Shown here piece by piece: positions 44,548-58,060 of a DNA stretch of 64,000 bases. Within the stretch, counting starts at the first letter, position 1. Every line of letters begins with the position of its first letter. Made by a program: the position numbers and the translations under genes. The stretch comes from Hevea brasiliensis (taxonomy: Eukaryota; Streptophyta; Magnoliopsida; Malpighiales; Euphorbiaceae). The stretch is taken from the NCBI RefSeq assembly GCF_030052815.1, contig NC_079496.1, forward strand, positions 71,227,652 to 71,291,651, written 5' to 3'. The notes beneath the pieces were generated by a model. The model was not told where the DNA came from. It searched no databases and saw only the letters and a program-made list of their open reading frames with translations.

Positions 44548-46260
44548 TTTGTTCAAGAAGGAGGCAAATGAAGGCAAATAGAGTTAGAATTGGAGATTTC
44601 TGACCAACCAACATATAAGATGGATATAGATCCATCTAGTCAACCTACACCTATTGATGAAACATCTACAGCTGTTCCTTGTAGAAAAACCAAGGTATCT
44701 CACCCACCAGTGAGATATGGTTTACTTCATAAAGAAGAACAAGAGTTGTCTACTCATGAAGAAGTAGATCATAGAGATGATCCACTTACCTATGAAGAAG
44801 CTATATCAGACATAGACTCTTCAAAATCGATTGATGCTATGAAATCTGAGATTGATTCCATGTATAAGAATCAAGGTTGGGATCTTGTTGACCCACCTAA
44901 AGGTATTGTACCTATAGGGAATAAATGGGTTTTCAAGAAGAAAATTAGTTCTGATGGAAAGGTAGAGACCTATAAGGCAAGGCTAGTAGTGAAAGGGTTT
45001 CGCTAAAGGAAAGAAATCAACTATGAGGAGATTTTCTTGCCTGTTGCCATGCTTAAATCAATTAGGATTCTATTAGAAATAGCTGCATACTATGATTATG
45101 AGATTTGGCAGATGGATGTCAAAACAGCTTTTCTTAATGGATACATTGAAGAAAACATTTTTATGGAACAACCTAGGGGTTTTGAATCCCAAGATAGTTC
45201 CAAAGTGCGCAAGCTAAAGTGATCCATTTATGGGTTGAAACAAGCTTCGAGGAATTGGAACATCCACTTTGATGAAGCCATTAAGTCATTTGGTTTTATC
45301 AAAAATGAGGATGAGCCATGTATATATAAGAAGGTTAATGATAGTGCTGTCACTTTCCTTGTCTTATATGTGGATGACATTTTGTTGATGGGTAATGACA
45401 CAAGTATGTTGACAACTGTAAAGGTATGGTTGTCAAATACATTCTCCATGAAAGATTTAGGGGAGGCAACCTATATTCATGGGATTCACATCTATGGAGA
45501 TACAGTGAAAAGAATAATTGGTTTATCCCAAAGTCTATACTTGGAAAAGGTGTTAAAGAGGTTTAACATGCTTGATTCCAAAAGACGATTGTTGCTAGTG
45601 AGACATGGTATCCACCTTTCTAAAGAGATGTCTCCAAAGACACCTGAGGAAAGAGATAAAATGGCTAAGATTCCATATGCTTCGGCTATTGGAAGTTTGA
45701 TGTATGCAATATTGTGTACTAGGCCGGATATCGCATATGCTGTTTGACTAGCAGGTATCAATCCAATCCAAGTTTGGAATACTGGATAGCTGTCAAGAAT
45801 ATCCTTAAGTACTTGAGAAGAACTAAGGATTTATTCTTAATATATAGAGGTGATGACTTGCAATTGAATGGTTATACTAATTCTGATTTCCAATCAGATA
45901 TCGATGATAGAAAGTCTATCTCTGGATATATGTTCATTTGTAAAGGAGGTGTTGTCAGTTAAAAGAGTTCCAAACAGAACACGACTACAGATTCCACTAC
46001 TGAGGCCAAGTATGTTGCTGCATCAAATGCTGTAAAAGAAGCTGTTTGGATATAAGAAACCCCGGTCTCACCAAAAATCCAAACACATAGAAAGACAGTA
46101 CCACATTATCAGAGAAATAGTTAGGCGAGGCAATGTAGCCATGTAGAAAATAGCATCAGCTGAAAATCCAGCTGATCCATTCACTAAGCCTATATCACAG
46201 ACTCAGCTAGATCGACATCTTGAGAAGATAGGTCTAAGATATTGTAATGAATGGCTCTAG
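44548..46260 (+). pseudogene. Copia X reverse transcriptase and RNase H
   Basis: Linker, then RT from PLTYEEAISDIDSS through GNKWVFKKK (to a TAA at 45004), MDVKTAFLNGYIEENIFMEQ (to a TGA at 45220), then LYVDDILLMGND with the catalytic YVDD at 45367-45378, then SQSLYLEKVLKRFNML and the PDIAYAV end. RNase H follows out of frame (RTKDLFLIYRG, DRKSISGYMF, then TEAKYVAASNAVKEA) to a TAG at 46258-46260. Domain order and motifs are typical of Ty1/copia. At least four stops and two frameshifts make it inactive. The purine tract and 3' LTR follow. Confidence 0.92.
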
Positions 46261-46261
46261 T

Positions 46262-46274
46262 GCTAGTGGGAGAT
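46262..46274 (+). other. Polypurine tract of copia X
   Basis: GTGGGAGAT directly before the LTR. Confidence 0.65.
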
Positions 46275-48386
46275 TATTAGTAGTATGCCCTAGAGCATAT
46301 CTTTTAGTATGTATCTTGTACATATTTTATTAATAAAAGGCATTTTACTTTTCCGTTTACATAATATATTTATATGTAATAGAAAAGGTCCATTGATATT
46401 TCATTAGAAATTCTATTCTTAAGTTGTTAAGAATATGAGTGACAGCATTTCTAGCACAAAGTATCATAAATAGGTTCACAATCGAGGATACTTCACAATA
46501 AGGACATGACTTATCCAGAAAGATTGTAATCATGTTTGTTCCCAAGTTATTTATATGAGATGTAAATAAGATGGAATGGTGAGTCTCATGCCTTATAACA
46601 AACATGATAGGCTCTTATACATGATAAGTAGGTAGAACCAGCGACATTTATGACAAGCACATGGAGTTTACTCTTATCAATGCATTGTCATAAATCATAT
46701 CAGTGCATATAATCTTTAAACCTGAGATAGCACAATTATCTTGTATATAAGTGGTTTTAGTTTGATACTGCTTTCATACTTGTACTGTATAAGGGTATAT
46801 GGGCACGTGTTGGCTCCGACTAGTTATATATAGAGGTAGGTGTTGATCAAGATGGAATCAGTTCCTCTAAGTAAACAGGGATAAAATCCTATGTTGATTT
46901 AATTGTTCTTGATGTTTCAAGTTCCTGGCCAGGACAGATAGATTTAATTAGAAAATAGTTTCTGATGAGAAAATATTTTTAATTAAGAACTGGAATTAAA
47001 TGAGAACATAATATTCATAGCAAATGGAGTTTGACATAAACCATGACTCCAGCTTAAATTGGGATTTTGTAACAGAGAGATTCTAGTGCATGGTAACATA
47101 TGATTATAGGTTCATTTAAGATAAACCTTATTACTAATTGCGTGGCCATGGCATGCTATGCTAGGTGTTAACCATGGTCTATGAGATGCATAAAATGATT
47201 TAGAGAAATCATTTATGGTAAGAAAGAGTTCTGATGATATTAAGAGTTAATATCATGTCTCATTGCCAATTAGTGATGAGCCTAGTAAGTTACACACATA
47301 CACAATTAATCACCAAATTAAATATGATTTAATTAATTAATTAAAGAGTTTAATTGATTAATTAAATAGGTTTGTTTTGAAATTAGATTGCAAAGTCCCT
47401 AGCATGGCTTGAAACCAAATCTAGGTTATTGGATGTATAATATAAGTGAAATTTACATTTAAAGTGTTTAAATATGAATTTAATTAATGAGAAATTAATT
47501 AATAGAGATTAATTAATTAATTTATATTTGATATAAATTGATTAGAAGAAGAGAAATAATTATTTTGGATTGAGAACTCAAAATTAAGACACAAGGGTAT
47601 TTTGGTCATTTCACAGGGTGACATGTGGCACCATGAGATGGTGACACATGGCACTACACATAAGCTTGCCAAATGTCTTTTAATCATGTAAGATGATTAA
47701 AATTAAGATTAAATATAGGTTTGACACTTGGCACATTGTGATTGGGTCAATTAAACCTAGAACCAATCAGAAGGTGACATGTGGCAAGGGTTTTAAGTGG
47801 TGACCTAGCTATATAAGTGTAAGGATGTAAGAACAAATGACACAATCTACTCATTCTCAAAAAGGTGCCGCCACCCTTGGCTCCTCTCCCTTCTCTTCTT
47901 CTTCGTCTCTCATCATTTCAAAGAGATTAGTAAACAATCTCTTGAATTAAAAATACTAGAAATTGTTTCTAGTGTCCTGTTTACATCTATAATCTCTCAA
48001 AAGGCAAAACTTGATTTTCTAATTCATAGAAAAAGCTTTAGAAGTTGTTCAAGGGCTGCCATAGATGATCTTGGTGTGGACAAGCTAAAGGGACAACATC
48101 TGGTGTCCTAAAGACGCATCCCAAAGGTGATAAACACACTACAGTGCATCAAGAAGTTAGTGCACTTGTTCTTTATGTAATATAAGGTTCTTAAAATTAA
48201 TCTGATTAATTCTAAAATCTTAAATGGCAATTGTAGATCCAAAAACATATTAAAAGAGTTTTAATATGTTGTTTATCATTGAAATTAAATAGATAAAAAT
48301 AAATATTGCATGATGCTTGTAACCTTAGGTAAAAAATTTTTGAATTCAATGATATAAATTTATGTTTTCATGCTTTCGCTCCTTCA
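46275..48386 (+). repeat. 3' LTR of copia X
   Basis: Begins TATTAGTAGTATGCCC (first bases mutated from TGTTAG) and ends CGCTCCTTCA. TATA box TATATAAG at 47810-47817. The right flank is LTR F, so copia X was inserted in F. The 5' LTR is missing. Confidence 0.92.
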
Positions 48387-49655
48387 AATGGTATATGTGC
48401 CCATGTATTGCCTAGACACGTGTGTTAGATTGGATAGATTGGCATGCCAATAGGGTATTGTTTTAGCAGTACTGCGTAAGGCTTTATGCTTGTATTCATA
48501 GCTTTATGTCTGCACTCATGGCTTTTATGCCTGATTATATGTTATCATAGCTTTTTAGTCATACTGACTGCATATGTGGTTGATGTTCTGCGTCCCATGG
48601 TATGACGGCCCGAGGCACCACGGTATCCAGTGCCAATGACCCATTATCCAGTTTAGTCAGCCTGTCATAAGTTACCTGGGCAGTGTAAATTATTGAAATT
48701 ATTTAAGAACATTAGTAATTAAAAACATTAGAAAGTATTGAATGAAATGAGGAAAAAGATTAGCAATGGAAACGTAACTGAATCAAGTAGAACAAATGAA
48801 ATTTTCATAATTATAGGAACCAAAAATACAATACTCCTAGAATTAATCTGTATAGCAAATATTATTACTGTATAAACTCAGCACTTCCAAAGAGGGACAA
48901 AATAGAATATAAGATAGTTGATATTAGAAATATCATACCAAATTTAATTGATACCCGAGGATCTAAATTATACTTTAGAATTATATTTCAGTCTTTTTTA
49001 TTTGTATATATTATTTTCTTGTTATATTATTGCACCACTAAGCAGAAATGCTTAGCGTGATAGATTTGTTTCCTTCGCCCAGGTACTGAAGATAAAGCCT
49101 AGTGGATATTAGACTGAGATTTTGGAGTCCGAATATGCAGAAGTGTCAGAAGTGTTCAAGTTGTTATCTTCTCAGCAATGCATGTATATAGGGCTCACGA
49201 AAGTTAATTTATGTATTTATAATTAGTTATTAATTATAATGTAAATTATAGTATTGTAATTGATTTGTACATCTTGTAAATTGTGAATTTGTGAAATTAG
49301 CTTGTAAATCATGTAAATTATGAAGTTTGAGAATTTTGATACATAAATTGAGTATAAATGGATATGTATGCAAATGAGTTGCAAGAATTGAATGTGTGAT
49401 GAGATGATTATGAAAATAACTTATGATATTTTATTGTGAAAATATTGTTGAAATTTCAAGTAGGTGAATAGTGAAATACGCCAAATGGTAATAAAAATAG
49501 GGGAAACTCCGCTGATTTCTCCATAGAAAAATAATTGATATTAAAATATAACGAGAACAAAACTTTTAGAGTAAAATAAGATAAAATAGGGTGTTCCGGC
49601 ACCGAATGTAGCACACCTTGCTCGGCTACACTGTAGACAGGTGAGGGGTGTTACA
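48387..49655 (+). repeat. Solo LTR F, right part
   Basis: Homologous to element 1 LTR from about 1980 on (GCATGCCAATAGGG, GGCCCGAGG, the stem-loop) and ends GGGGTGTTACA with CATTG after it. Carries CTTGCTCGGCTACACTGTAG near its end. Confidence 0.88.
49038..49055. other. Conserved LTR stem-loop (LTR F)
   Basis: CTAAGC, AGAAAT, GCTTAG, after GCACCA. Identical arms to element 1, different loop. Confidence 0.62.
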
Positions 49656-50826
49656 CATTGTGTTAAGCATCACTATAGATCATAAAGTCTTTCCCCGACA
49701 CTGGTTATGTAAGAATGGGTGCTTTTGTAAGTATTGCCTTTAACTTCTCAGAGCTTGCATGACATTTATCATTCCATTCAAACTTGGCATTCTTATGCAA
49801 CAATCTAGTCAATGGAGTTGCAATGAGTGAGAATCGCTTCACAAATCTCCTGTGGTAACCTACTAACCCTAAGAAGCTTCTAACTTCTGTTGCATTCTTA
49901 GGTAGCTTCCACTCCATGATGGCTTTTATCTTTTTGGGATCAACCTTAATCCCATTAGCTGACACTATATGCCCAAGAAAAGAGATCTCATTCAACCAGA
50001 ACTCACACTTGGAGAACTTGGCATATAGCTTTTTCTCCCTCAATGTCTGCTGTACAATCCTCAGATGTTCATCATGTTTCTCCCGGTTCTTAGAATACAC
50101 CAAAATATCATCAATGAAGACCACTATAAATCTATCCAAGTAAGGATGGAAGATGCAGTTCATAAGGTCCATGAAAGCTACTGGTGCATTAGTTAGTCCA
50201 AATGGCATCACCAGGAATTCATAATGCCCATAGCAGGTTCTAAAGGCTGTCTTAGGCATATTAAACTCCTTTACTCTCAACTAGTAATACTAGGATCTAA
50301 GATCAATCTTAGAAAAGATGCTTGCTCCCTTCAGCTAATCAAACAAATCATCTATTCTAGGCAAGGGATATTTGTTCTTCACATTTGCCCTATTTTGTTA
50401 TCTATAATTAATATATAATCTGAGTGTCCCATCTTTCTTCTTCACAAATAACACCGGTGCTCCCCAGAGTGACACACTAGGGCATATAAACCCTTTATCA
50501 AGTAACTCTTGCAGCTATATTTTTCACTCCTTCAACTCAGTGGGTGCCACCCTGTAAGGAGCAATAGATATTGGTGTTGTACTAGGCATCACATCAATGG
50601 CGAACTCCACCTCTTTCTCTAGTGGCAAGCCAGGCAATTCCTCAGGAAATACATCTAAGAAATCATACACTATGGGTATATCACAAATACTAGGCTCTAC
50701 CTTCCTGGTATCAACCACACTAGCTAAGTAAGCTTCATAACCCTTCCTTATCAACTTCCTTGCTGTAATGTCTAATATGACATTAGAGAGATAATATGTT
50801 CTCTCACCCATAACTGTCACCTCTTC
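49656..50826 (-). pseudogene. Host element H: reverse transcriptase
   Basis: Minus strand. 50826-50524 is the protease-RT linker (IPIVYDFLDVFPEELPGLPL, APYRVAPTELKE). About 50520-50281 is the RT start with broken frames. 50280-49705 is RT core and thumb: [30 protein letters not shown] (catalytic motif at 50107-50118, Phe-Ile-Asp-Asp), [17 protein letters not shown] and [15 protein letters not shown]. It then passes through a TAG into PVSGKDFMIYSDA, where solo LTR F interrupts it. It continues in RNase H at 27340-26813. Upstream it was interrupted by solo LTR E. The motifs are those of Ty3/gypsy chromoviruses. Several stops make it inactive. Confidence 0.93.
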
Positions 50827-51463
50827 TGTCACACCCTACCCCTCTGTAAGGCATAACATGATCCCGTAGTATACCTAATGAATTACCAACTTCGTCTACT
50901 GATAACCCATTCAATACACTATAAGGGATTTTAAAACTTTTCTTACTTCTTTTTATAGTGGTGAGCATTATTTACAGGTGTTAAAAAAATTTTTTGAACT
51001 GAAGTGAAACAGCTAACACATTTGAATTATTAGTAATTTCTGTAAAAATTTTCACGGAGTGCCATCTGTATTTTGAATAAAATAGTTCTTCAAAAACCTG
51101 TAAAAAAGCACTTTAAATATATTTCTCAATCTCAAACTCCAGCATTTAATCAACACAATATGTTTCTCAACTCAAATCCACAATAATTTTTCAGTATTTT
51201 CAAAGGCTAAGATAAAAGAAATATATCACAATATTTACAAACCAAAATAATTTACAAATTTAGTTTACAACTTCAATGTACAATTTTAATTTACAACTGC
51301 TCAAAACCAAGAACACTATATACATACAGTGAACATATATTACAATACAAAATGCAGAATATGGTATACTCAATGTACCCGATGAACTCTCACTGAAGTA
51401 CAAGCAGCCTAATCTGCTGCCCTGTCAGTCTGTCTACCTGCAACAAGAATGAAAAACTATCGT

Positions 51464-51478
51464 TGAGCCATTGTCTCA
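51464..51478. other. Conserved LTR stem-loop (LTR E, short)
   Basis: TGAG, seven-base loop, CTCA, before GTGGTGCAC. Confidence 0.45.
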
Positions 51479-54186
51479 GTGGTGCACAACATGAACCAAA
51501 TACAACTTTAAATCACAAATCATAAGTCATATAAATAGTGGATACTTAAAACCATAGTTAAATTCAAAGACAGTGAATGTCAATAAGAATTTAAACTCCA
51601 TTTCACAATATCACAATAAATATCAATAAATCATACACACACAACTTAATCATGTTACCAAAGTTCAATTCATCCCAAAAGCTGATGGCTAGTGAGGAAT
51701 TCAATTCATCCCAAAAGTCGATGGCTAGTGAGGAATAACATAGCTAGCTAGCAATAATATGAGTACTCATTCTATTCGTCCTCAACAGGCACACACCTCA
51801 ACACTTCAGCCAAAGAGGGAATTCAATTCATCCCACTAGACAAGCTAGCAAGGAATTCAATCAATATACATGATAGCTGTGGTTTCAAACTATTTACAAT
51901 GCTTTTCAATCAATAAGTATCCATCAAATATCATTCAAACAATTTTTCACAATTTAAAATAATAATATACAAATAGTCATAATTTATTTCAATTGAAAAA
52001 TTCAAAAGAAATAACTGTTGTGCACAAACTGCTGATAACTGTCTCTTGGCTCTGACTCAATGTTTCCTTCCCTTTCCTTGAGTCTTTACAAACTGAAACA
52101 CACAATTTCAAGTGTTTCAGTACTCATTTAAACCGTCTCTAACAATAAGGCTTAATACTTAACTTATTGAATTCTATTATTTCTTTAGTTAACCTAAGAT
52201 GTTGACCCTCGATGCAGTCTAGGTGAATTAGGTTTTAATGTTACCAATGTGTCAAATTTAATAGCCTTTTAGTGTTGGTACATGTTACCCAATTCATTTT
52301 CATGTATATTGCATTTTATTGCAATTTGTCAGATTCCGGTATACTAATTTGACCTAGCCAGATGACCTAGTTTCCTCAGTTTTCGGGTTTCGGTCAAAAC
52401 TACAAACTTGTAGGTCTATGTCTTATTGCACGTGGGGCAAAATTTCAGGCCATTCTGAGTTGTGTAGACCAAGTTATGGTCAATTTACCAATGCTGGATA
52501 GAATGTACCAAAATGGTAGGTTTAGGTCATTTTTAGGTCACTTTTGGTTCGGCCAGTTTTGGTACCTGAAATTGTGCAAGCTATTTGGCTTGGTTCTGGC
52601 CATTTCTGGGCTTTGGTGTCTTCATAAGAATTTTAGATATATGTCTAAACTATTCATGGTAAAAAGTTCAGGTCAATTGGACCTGTTTTGAGTGAGTTAT
52701 GGCCGAAATACCAACTATTGCCCAAATGGCCAATTTTCAGGTTTTCAAAGCACTAATCCGGATTTGGTCATTTTTCAAGTCACCTTCTAAGCAGAATTTT
52801 GGTAAGCTTCCTTCATGAAAGTTGGCAATTTTTGTGCCTAGTTTCACCTTCAATTGGTCTCATACCAATTGGAGTCACACACTTAAAGTTCTAAGCCAAA
52901 ACCTACACTGCCCTATTGCACATTATTCACCCTTTACCAATTACACATCCCATGCTTACCAAGTCACTCTTCCATGTCATTTCTAGTTTGTACCATAATA
53001 TAAACACATTTAGCAACTCATTTTTGGTCATTTTGGTAGCTTATAACTATTCCCAATATGCACATTATAGTACATAATTTTCCTAGTCCAATTACAAACA
53101 ATTTAACCACATGACATAGCTCATTTACATGTCCAAACTCAAACCTTTATACACATATACATGCTACCATAACAAGCACCATAATTCAACAATATAATTT
53201 CATAAACCAAACCATGAAACAACACATTTTGGTCTACACTTCAAGTTTGCTGATTTGTACATCTTCTTCAATTAGCTTCCAAGCTTCCAAAATCAAGTGT
53301 ACTATCACACATACATTTAGTATATATTATCCAATTTATTCCTACACACAAAAAAACTTACATCAACACTTTAATCTACCATTTATATGCAAGGATAAAC
53401 TACTCTTATTGAAGTTTCATGGCTGCCAAAAATGTACCTCTCCCTTAACTCATCAAACTTCAAAAATCCTTCCACAATTCAACTACCCACAACACCCATT
53501 CAAAGTTTAATGAAACAATAATTAAAAAAACATACTTACCACTTTTGAAATTCTTCAAAACCTCACCAAAACATGATTTTCTTGTTGCTTATATACTGCC
53601 CAAGTTGTGTAGAACAACTTTAGTGAAGAAATCAAGTGTGATGGAGGTGGAATTCATGGTTGCATAAAGGTCCTTCAAATTCGGCCATGGAGGAACTTCT
53701 TTGGGAGATTTCGGCTGGTTTTTGGGAGGTTGAAGAAGATGAATGATCTACTGTCCACATGGTGATTAAATGTCCACTTTAGTAGTGCTAGTGGAGCACT
53801 AAGTAAGGATGTAATATTTGTTTATTCTAAAGTTTCCATATTCCCACATTTAACTCCTATCTTTTGCTATTTAATTTATGTACCACCAATTTAATTTTTC
53901 ATGATATTTTTCAAGTGTAATATCATTTATTTTTAATGGACATTTAGGTCAAAAGACAACTCGGAGTGTCAAATGACCACAATGCCCCTGTTCGGGTTGC
54001 ATTCCTGATTTTTCGATAACACAAAGTTTTGTCGTTTTCTCGATTTCCCGTTTTTCTTTGTACTAAGTAATTAATTTTTCTTTGATATTTACAATGATAT
54101 TTATGCTTCGATAAATGTTTATTTAAGTCTTAAAAATACTTTTCAGGGTTCCCCGCGGTCCAGCGCTAGTCAACGGTCCACGCTGC

Positions 54187-54234
54187 AACTTCCCGGTGCG
54201 GTCACCCATCGTTAGGGTTCTCGGCTCGTTTAAC
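54187..54234 (-). other. 5S rRNA-like block in LTR E
   Basis: Minus strand: GTTAAACGAGCCGAGA, GATGGGTGACC, CCGGGAAGTT; 177 bp from the LTR 5' end. Confidence 0.68.
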
Positions 54235-54411
54235 TTGGTTACATTTCATTGCTATTATTTTTCCTTTGTTTTTCTTGTATTTTCTTTTCTTGTATTTCAT
54301 TATTTTATGTCTCCTCACCCATATCTAATTGTAGTTCTAGGCATCCTAGCTGTCCGGACAATACTGGTCACAGGAACAGTAGAACGCACTACCGAACATA
54401 GGGGTGTTACA

Positions 54412-54877
54412 TCTTCATTGTCAAAAATTCTCGATGTGATTCTTTTTAGGCAACAATCCACAATAACTTGGTGTTTTGACAACCAATCCATCCCCAAAAT
54501 CACATCAAACTCATGAAAAGGTAATGCCATCAAATCAGTTGGAAACTCATGTTCTTGAATTCTTAAAGGACGATCCCTATAGACCCTTTTCATTGTCGCA
54601 CTATCGCTTAAAGGGTTTGTGACTAGAATATCTTGCTCAATTTTACCTTCGTGTAAACCCCTCTCTTCTGGTATAGTGGTGTAAATGTATGAATGTGTAG
54701 AATCTTGATCTATCAATGCATGTACTGAGGAGTTAAAGAGAGAAAATATACCAACAATCACATCTGGTGTGTCCTGCTCCTCATGAGCTCTGATGGCATA
54801 GGCACGTGCTGGTGTCTGGGTGTTAGGTTTCTCTACTGTCTCAGATGCAACTCTCTGAGTCTCCCTAGCTACCTTAA
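54412..54877 (-). pseudogene. Host element H: gag end and protease
   Basis: Minus strand. From 54877 comes a gag tail (ARAYAIRAHEEQ), then the retropepsin domain: VHALIDQDSTHSYI, where the family has a DSG-type active site and this copy reads DQD. Then FDVILGMDWLSKHQVIVDC, the usual second half. A frame is open from 54761 to the LTR E junction and joins the linker at 50826 in frame. The right side is cut by LTR G; the gag start is outside the window. Confidence 0.9.
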
Positions 54878-55477
54878 ATGTAACACCCCCTTAGTTAGTT
54901 TATAGTGAAACCGAGTAAGGAGATATCACATTCGGTGCACAGAGCACCTATCTCTATCAATTATTTATTTTGCTTATTTTCTTGTCAATTTATTTACATT
55001 ATAATTTAATGGCTTTTATTAAATGGAGAAATTGCAAGAGTTTTCCCTAAATTTCAACTATTCACCTATTAAAATAGTGTTCGTAACCTATTAAATTCTC
55101 AGTTCTATATCAATTTCATCACATACAATCATCAATCCTCATTAATAACCATTCTCATCACAATCAATTCTTCTTGTCACATTGCATAAACATAAGAAAT
55201 ATCTTTAATTTACAATATTTATTAACCCACTCATGTGGCTAAATTAAGCTTACAACTTATAATTACAATCTGCAAAAATGAAGTTTACACCATATTGTTT
55301 ACAATATAACTATACACATGCATATGAGTAAAAATGTACAATGCAGAAGATGATGAACATCTATCTAAAAGTTTGTGATACGGTGACATTGGACTTTTTT
55401 TACAGATTCACTCTACCTCTGTTAGCCAAAATCTACACTTTGTCCACTTCACCTGCGTGTAGAAACAAATCTTCGCG

Positions 55478-55495
55478 CTAAGCTAAATAGCTTAG
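55478..55495. other. Conserved LTR stem-loop (LTR G)
   Basis: CTAAGCTA, AA, TAGCTTAG: eight perfect pairs, the strongest of the set, next to GTAGTGCAC. Confidence 0.65.
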
Positions 55496-58060
55496 TAGTG
55501 CACTCTTAATTTAAAATAAAATAAAATAAATTTCCTTATGCACACTATCACATAATATACTCATCATATTCATACAAGAGTATTTCAATGTTTTAAATTA
55601 AATATACAACATCATGACATATTAAAAATAGTCAATAAATCCACACTTATTAGTCATACTATTGAATTGGGGTTAATTGCACTTTATCATATCTTATTTG
55701 AAATTACGATCACAATTGGAGACTTTACTTCAGTACTCATAGTAACCTATAATAGACGACATATAGATTGGATAATGGGACTCATGAAACTGACCACTCG
55801 ATGGTTTTGATCGGTTTTGCATAGGCTTACATTCTTGGTACTTACCACTCAGTGGCTCTGACCAGTATAACACTGATTTTCATTCTCGCTACTGATTACT
55901 CGGTGGGTTTGAGCAGCATAACCTTGATTTTCATTCTTGGTATTGACCACTCAATGCCCACTTATCCAATACTATACCCATTGTCTAGGCTTACTTCGCT
56001 CATCTTTCATAAATTCCAAATTTGGTACCTCAAATTCCTTAATAGATTTGGGCAAGGAACAATAGGAATTAAGCTATACCTTCCTCATGAGAATTGTAGA
56101 TCTCTGTTTTACATTTATTTTGGCTTTAAAATCATTCAATTTACATTTGTGTAGCTTGAGTTATGGCCATTTTGCCAAAACTATTCCGGTGACCAAATCT
56201 CAATTTTTCAGGTCACTTCCAGAATCTTGGCAGAATTCTAGACTCATTTTATCAAGCAAATTTGAATAGGTTACAGGCATAATTTAGCATCATAGTCTTC
56301 ATATGAATTGTTCCCCTATGTCTCAGGATTACATAGGTTCAAGAATTACTCAATTTGTAGTTTTGTAGAGTGAGTGATACTTAATTTAATGCGTACTATT
56401 CATTTGGTCATTTTTCAGGATTTCAGTTTTACATTGCCAAATTCCAACCAAAATTCAAGTATCTTCCAGTTAGTTTCAGTCATAATTTGTCAAATTAGTC
56501 TTTATGAAAGTTGTTCCTCTATGTCTTAGCTTTCCAATGAGGTAAGATTCACCTCATTTGGAATTTTATACAGTGAGTTATGTCCAAACGAATAGGACAT
56601 GTTCAGATGCATTCTTTACTAATCGCAGGACAGGTTCCGGGTAGTTTTTAGAGTCCAGATTTGAACAAGTTGCAATTAGAATTTGTCATTTTGTTCTTCA
56701 TGAAGGTTATTTCTTTATGTCTTAACTTTTCAACAAATTAAGAATCATATCATTTGGAGTTACACCTATTTTAATCTGGACTATTCAGGGTGACTTGCTC
56801 CTAAGTTTTAGGTTTTATAACTCAACTTCTAGCAATTATTCAAGGTATTTACACACAAAATTCAGGCAACTTATCTTCAATGAAAGTTTTAGCATTAGAT
56901 CTTAAATTTAATTTGCCATAAGTTTTAGGTCATTTGGAATTATAAAACTCAAGATATGGACTTAAAAGTGTAGTCTGATCAAATTCAACCAGATTGCTTA
57001 ACATACCCATTCACAAGGCATACATCAACACAAGTCAAGCGACATGATTCCAAATAGGCACTATATCATTTACAAATACTAAACATCATTTTCTATCCAT
57101 AAATTAAGCATTTATATTCAATTTAGCTGCAAACCCTAAATGGTATGAAAACCTTAAGCAATAAATTTTAAGAAGATATTAAGAGTGCACATACCAAAAA
57201 TCAAGCTTCTAATCTTTTTTTAGCCCTTGAAAATCACCTCTAATCAATCTTATTATCCTTCCCTTGCCTCTTGTTAGTATGGACTGAATTGCCTTCTTCA
57301 AAAATTTCAAAAATTCTCATCACAATTTCATCACAAATCGCACCTATGCCATAATTTTAACATGTTAACATGAATTCATGCATGCTAAGTTCAATTCTCC
57401 CTTACCTTGAGTTTTTCCCTAATTGGGTTACTTGGTAACCTTCCTAATCCTTGAAATTTCTTCCTTAGTTGACGTGCTCTCATCAAATTGAAGCTTAATT
57501 TGACTATTTGGAGTGATGAAAATTGAGATGGGGGTGGGATTTCAAGCTTGAAAGAAAGTGAAAATGGTGGAATGGAGGAGAGGAGGTTCAGCCAAGGAAG
57601 AAGAAGATGAAAATGATACTCATTTGTCTCTTACTAATAGATATTTATATTAATTTAATTCCATAATGGAAAACTTGTAATTAAGGTGAATGGCAAACTT
57701 GTAAATAAGGTGAAATTCATAATCATTACATTTGACTATTTAGATAATTAGGTTTAATTTTTCTAACCAGGGTTAATTAAATTAATCTAACTTCATTAAC
57801 TTAATTAATCTCATTTTTTGTCAACATTTGACTTTTAAAATCAAATTGACCAATCTTACTCTTACCGGGTTTTTGTTCATCTTTTCCATAATGCCCAATA
57901 AGTCCCTAACTCTGTTTTTCACTTTGGTTTTTACTCTGCTTATTTAAACTTATTTTTTTTCATTCTCTAACTCATTAATTCATATTAATACTTCAATCAA
58001 GCCTTAATTAGGAATCTTGTAAGGTCCTACATGGATTGGAGTAGCAACCATTCCCATAGT

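Larger units (their letters stand above)
50827..54411 (-). repeat. Solo gypsy LTR E
   Basis: Plus strand TGTCACACCCTACCCC to GGGGTGTTACA, 3585 bp, perfect duplication TCTTC (50822-50826 and 54412-54416). It contains the 5S-like block, a short form of the stem-loop and a 36-bp duplication at 51664-51736. Host H coding reads through once it is removed. No gene of its own. Confidence 0.95.

Noticed and set aside
47810..48200. Host gene promoter and 5' end near the copia X TATA box
   Set aside because: It is the LTR promoter; the downstream sequence matches the other copia LTRs and has no long ORF.
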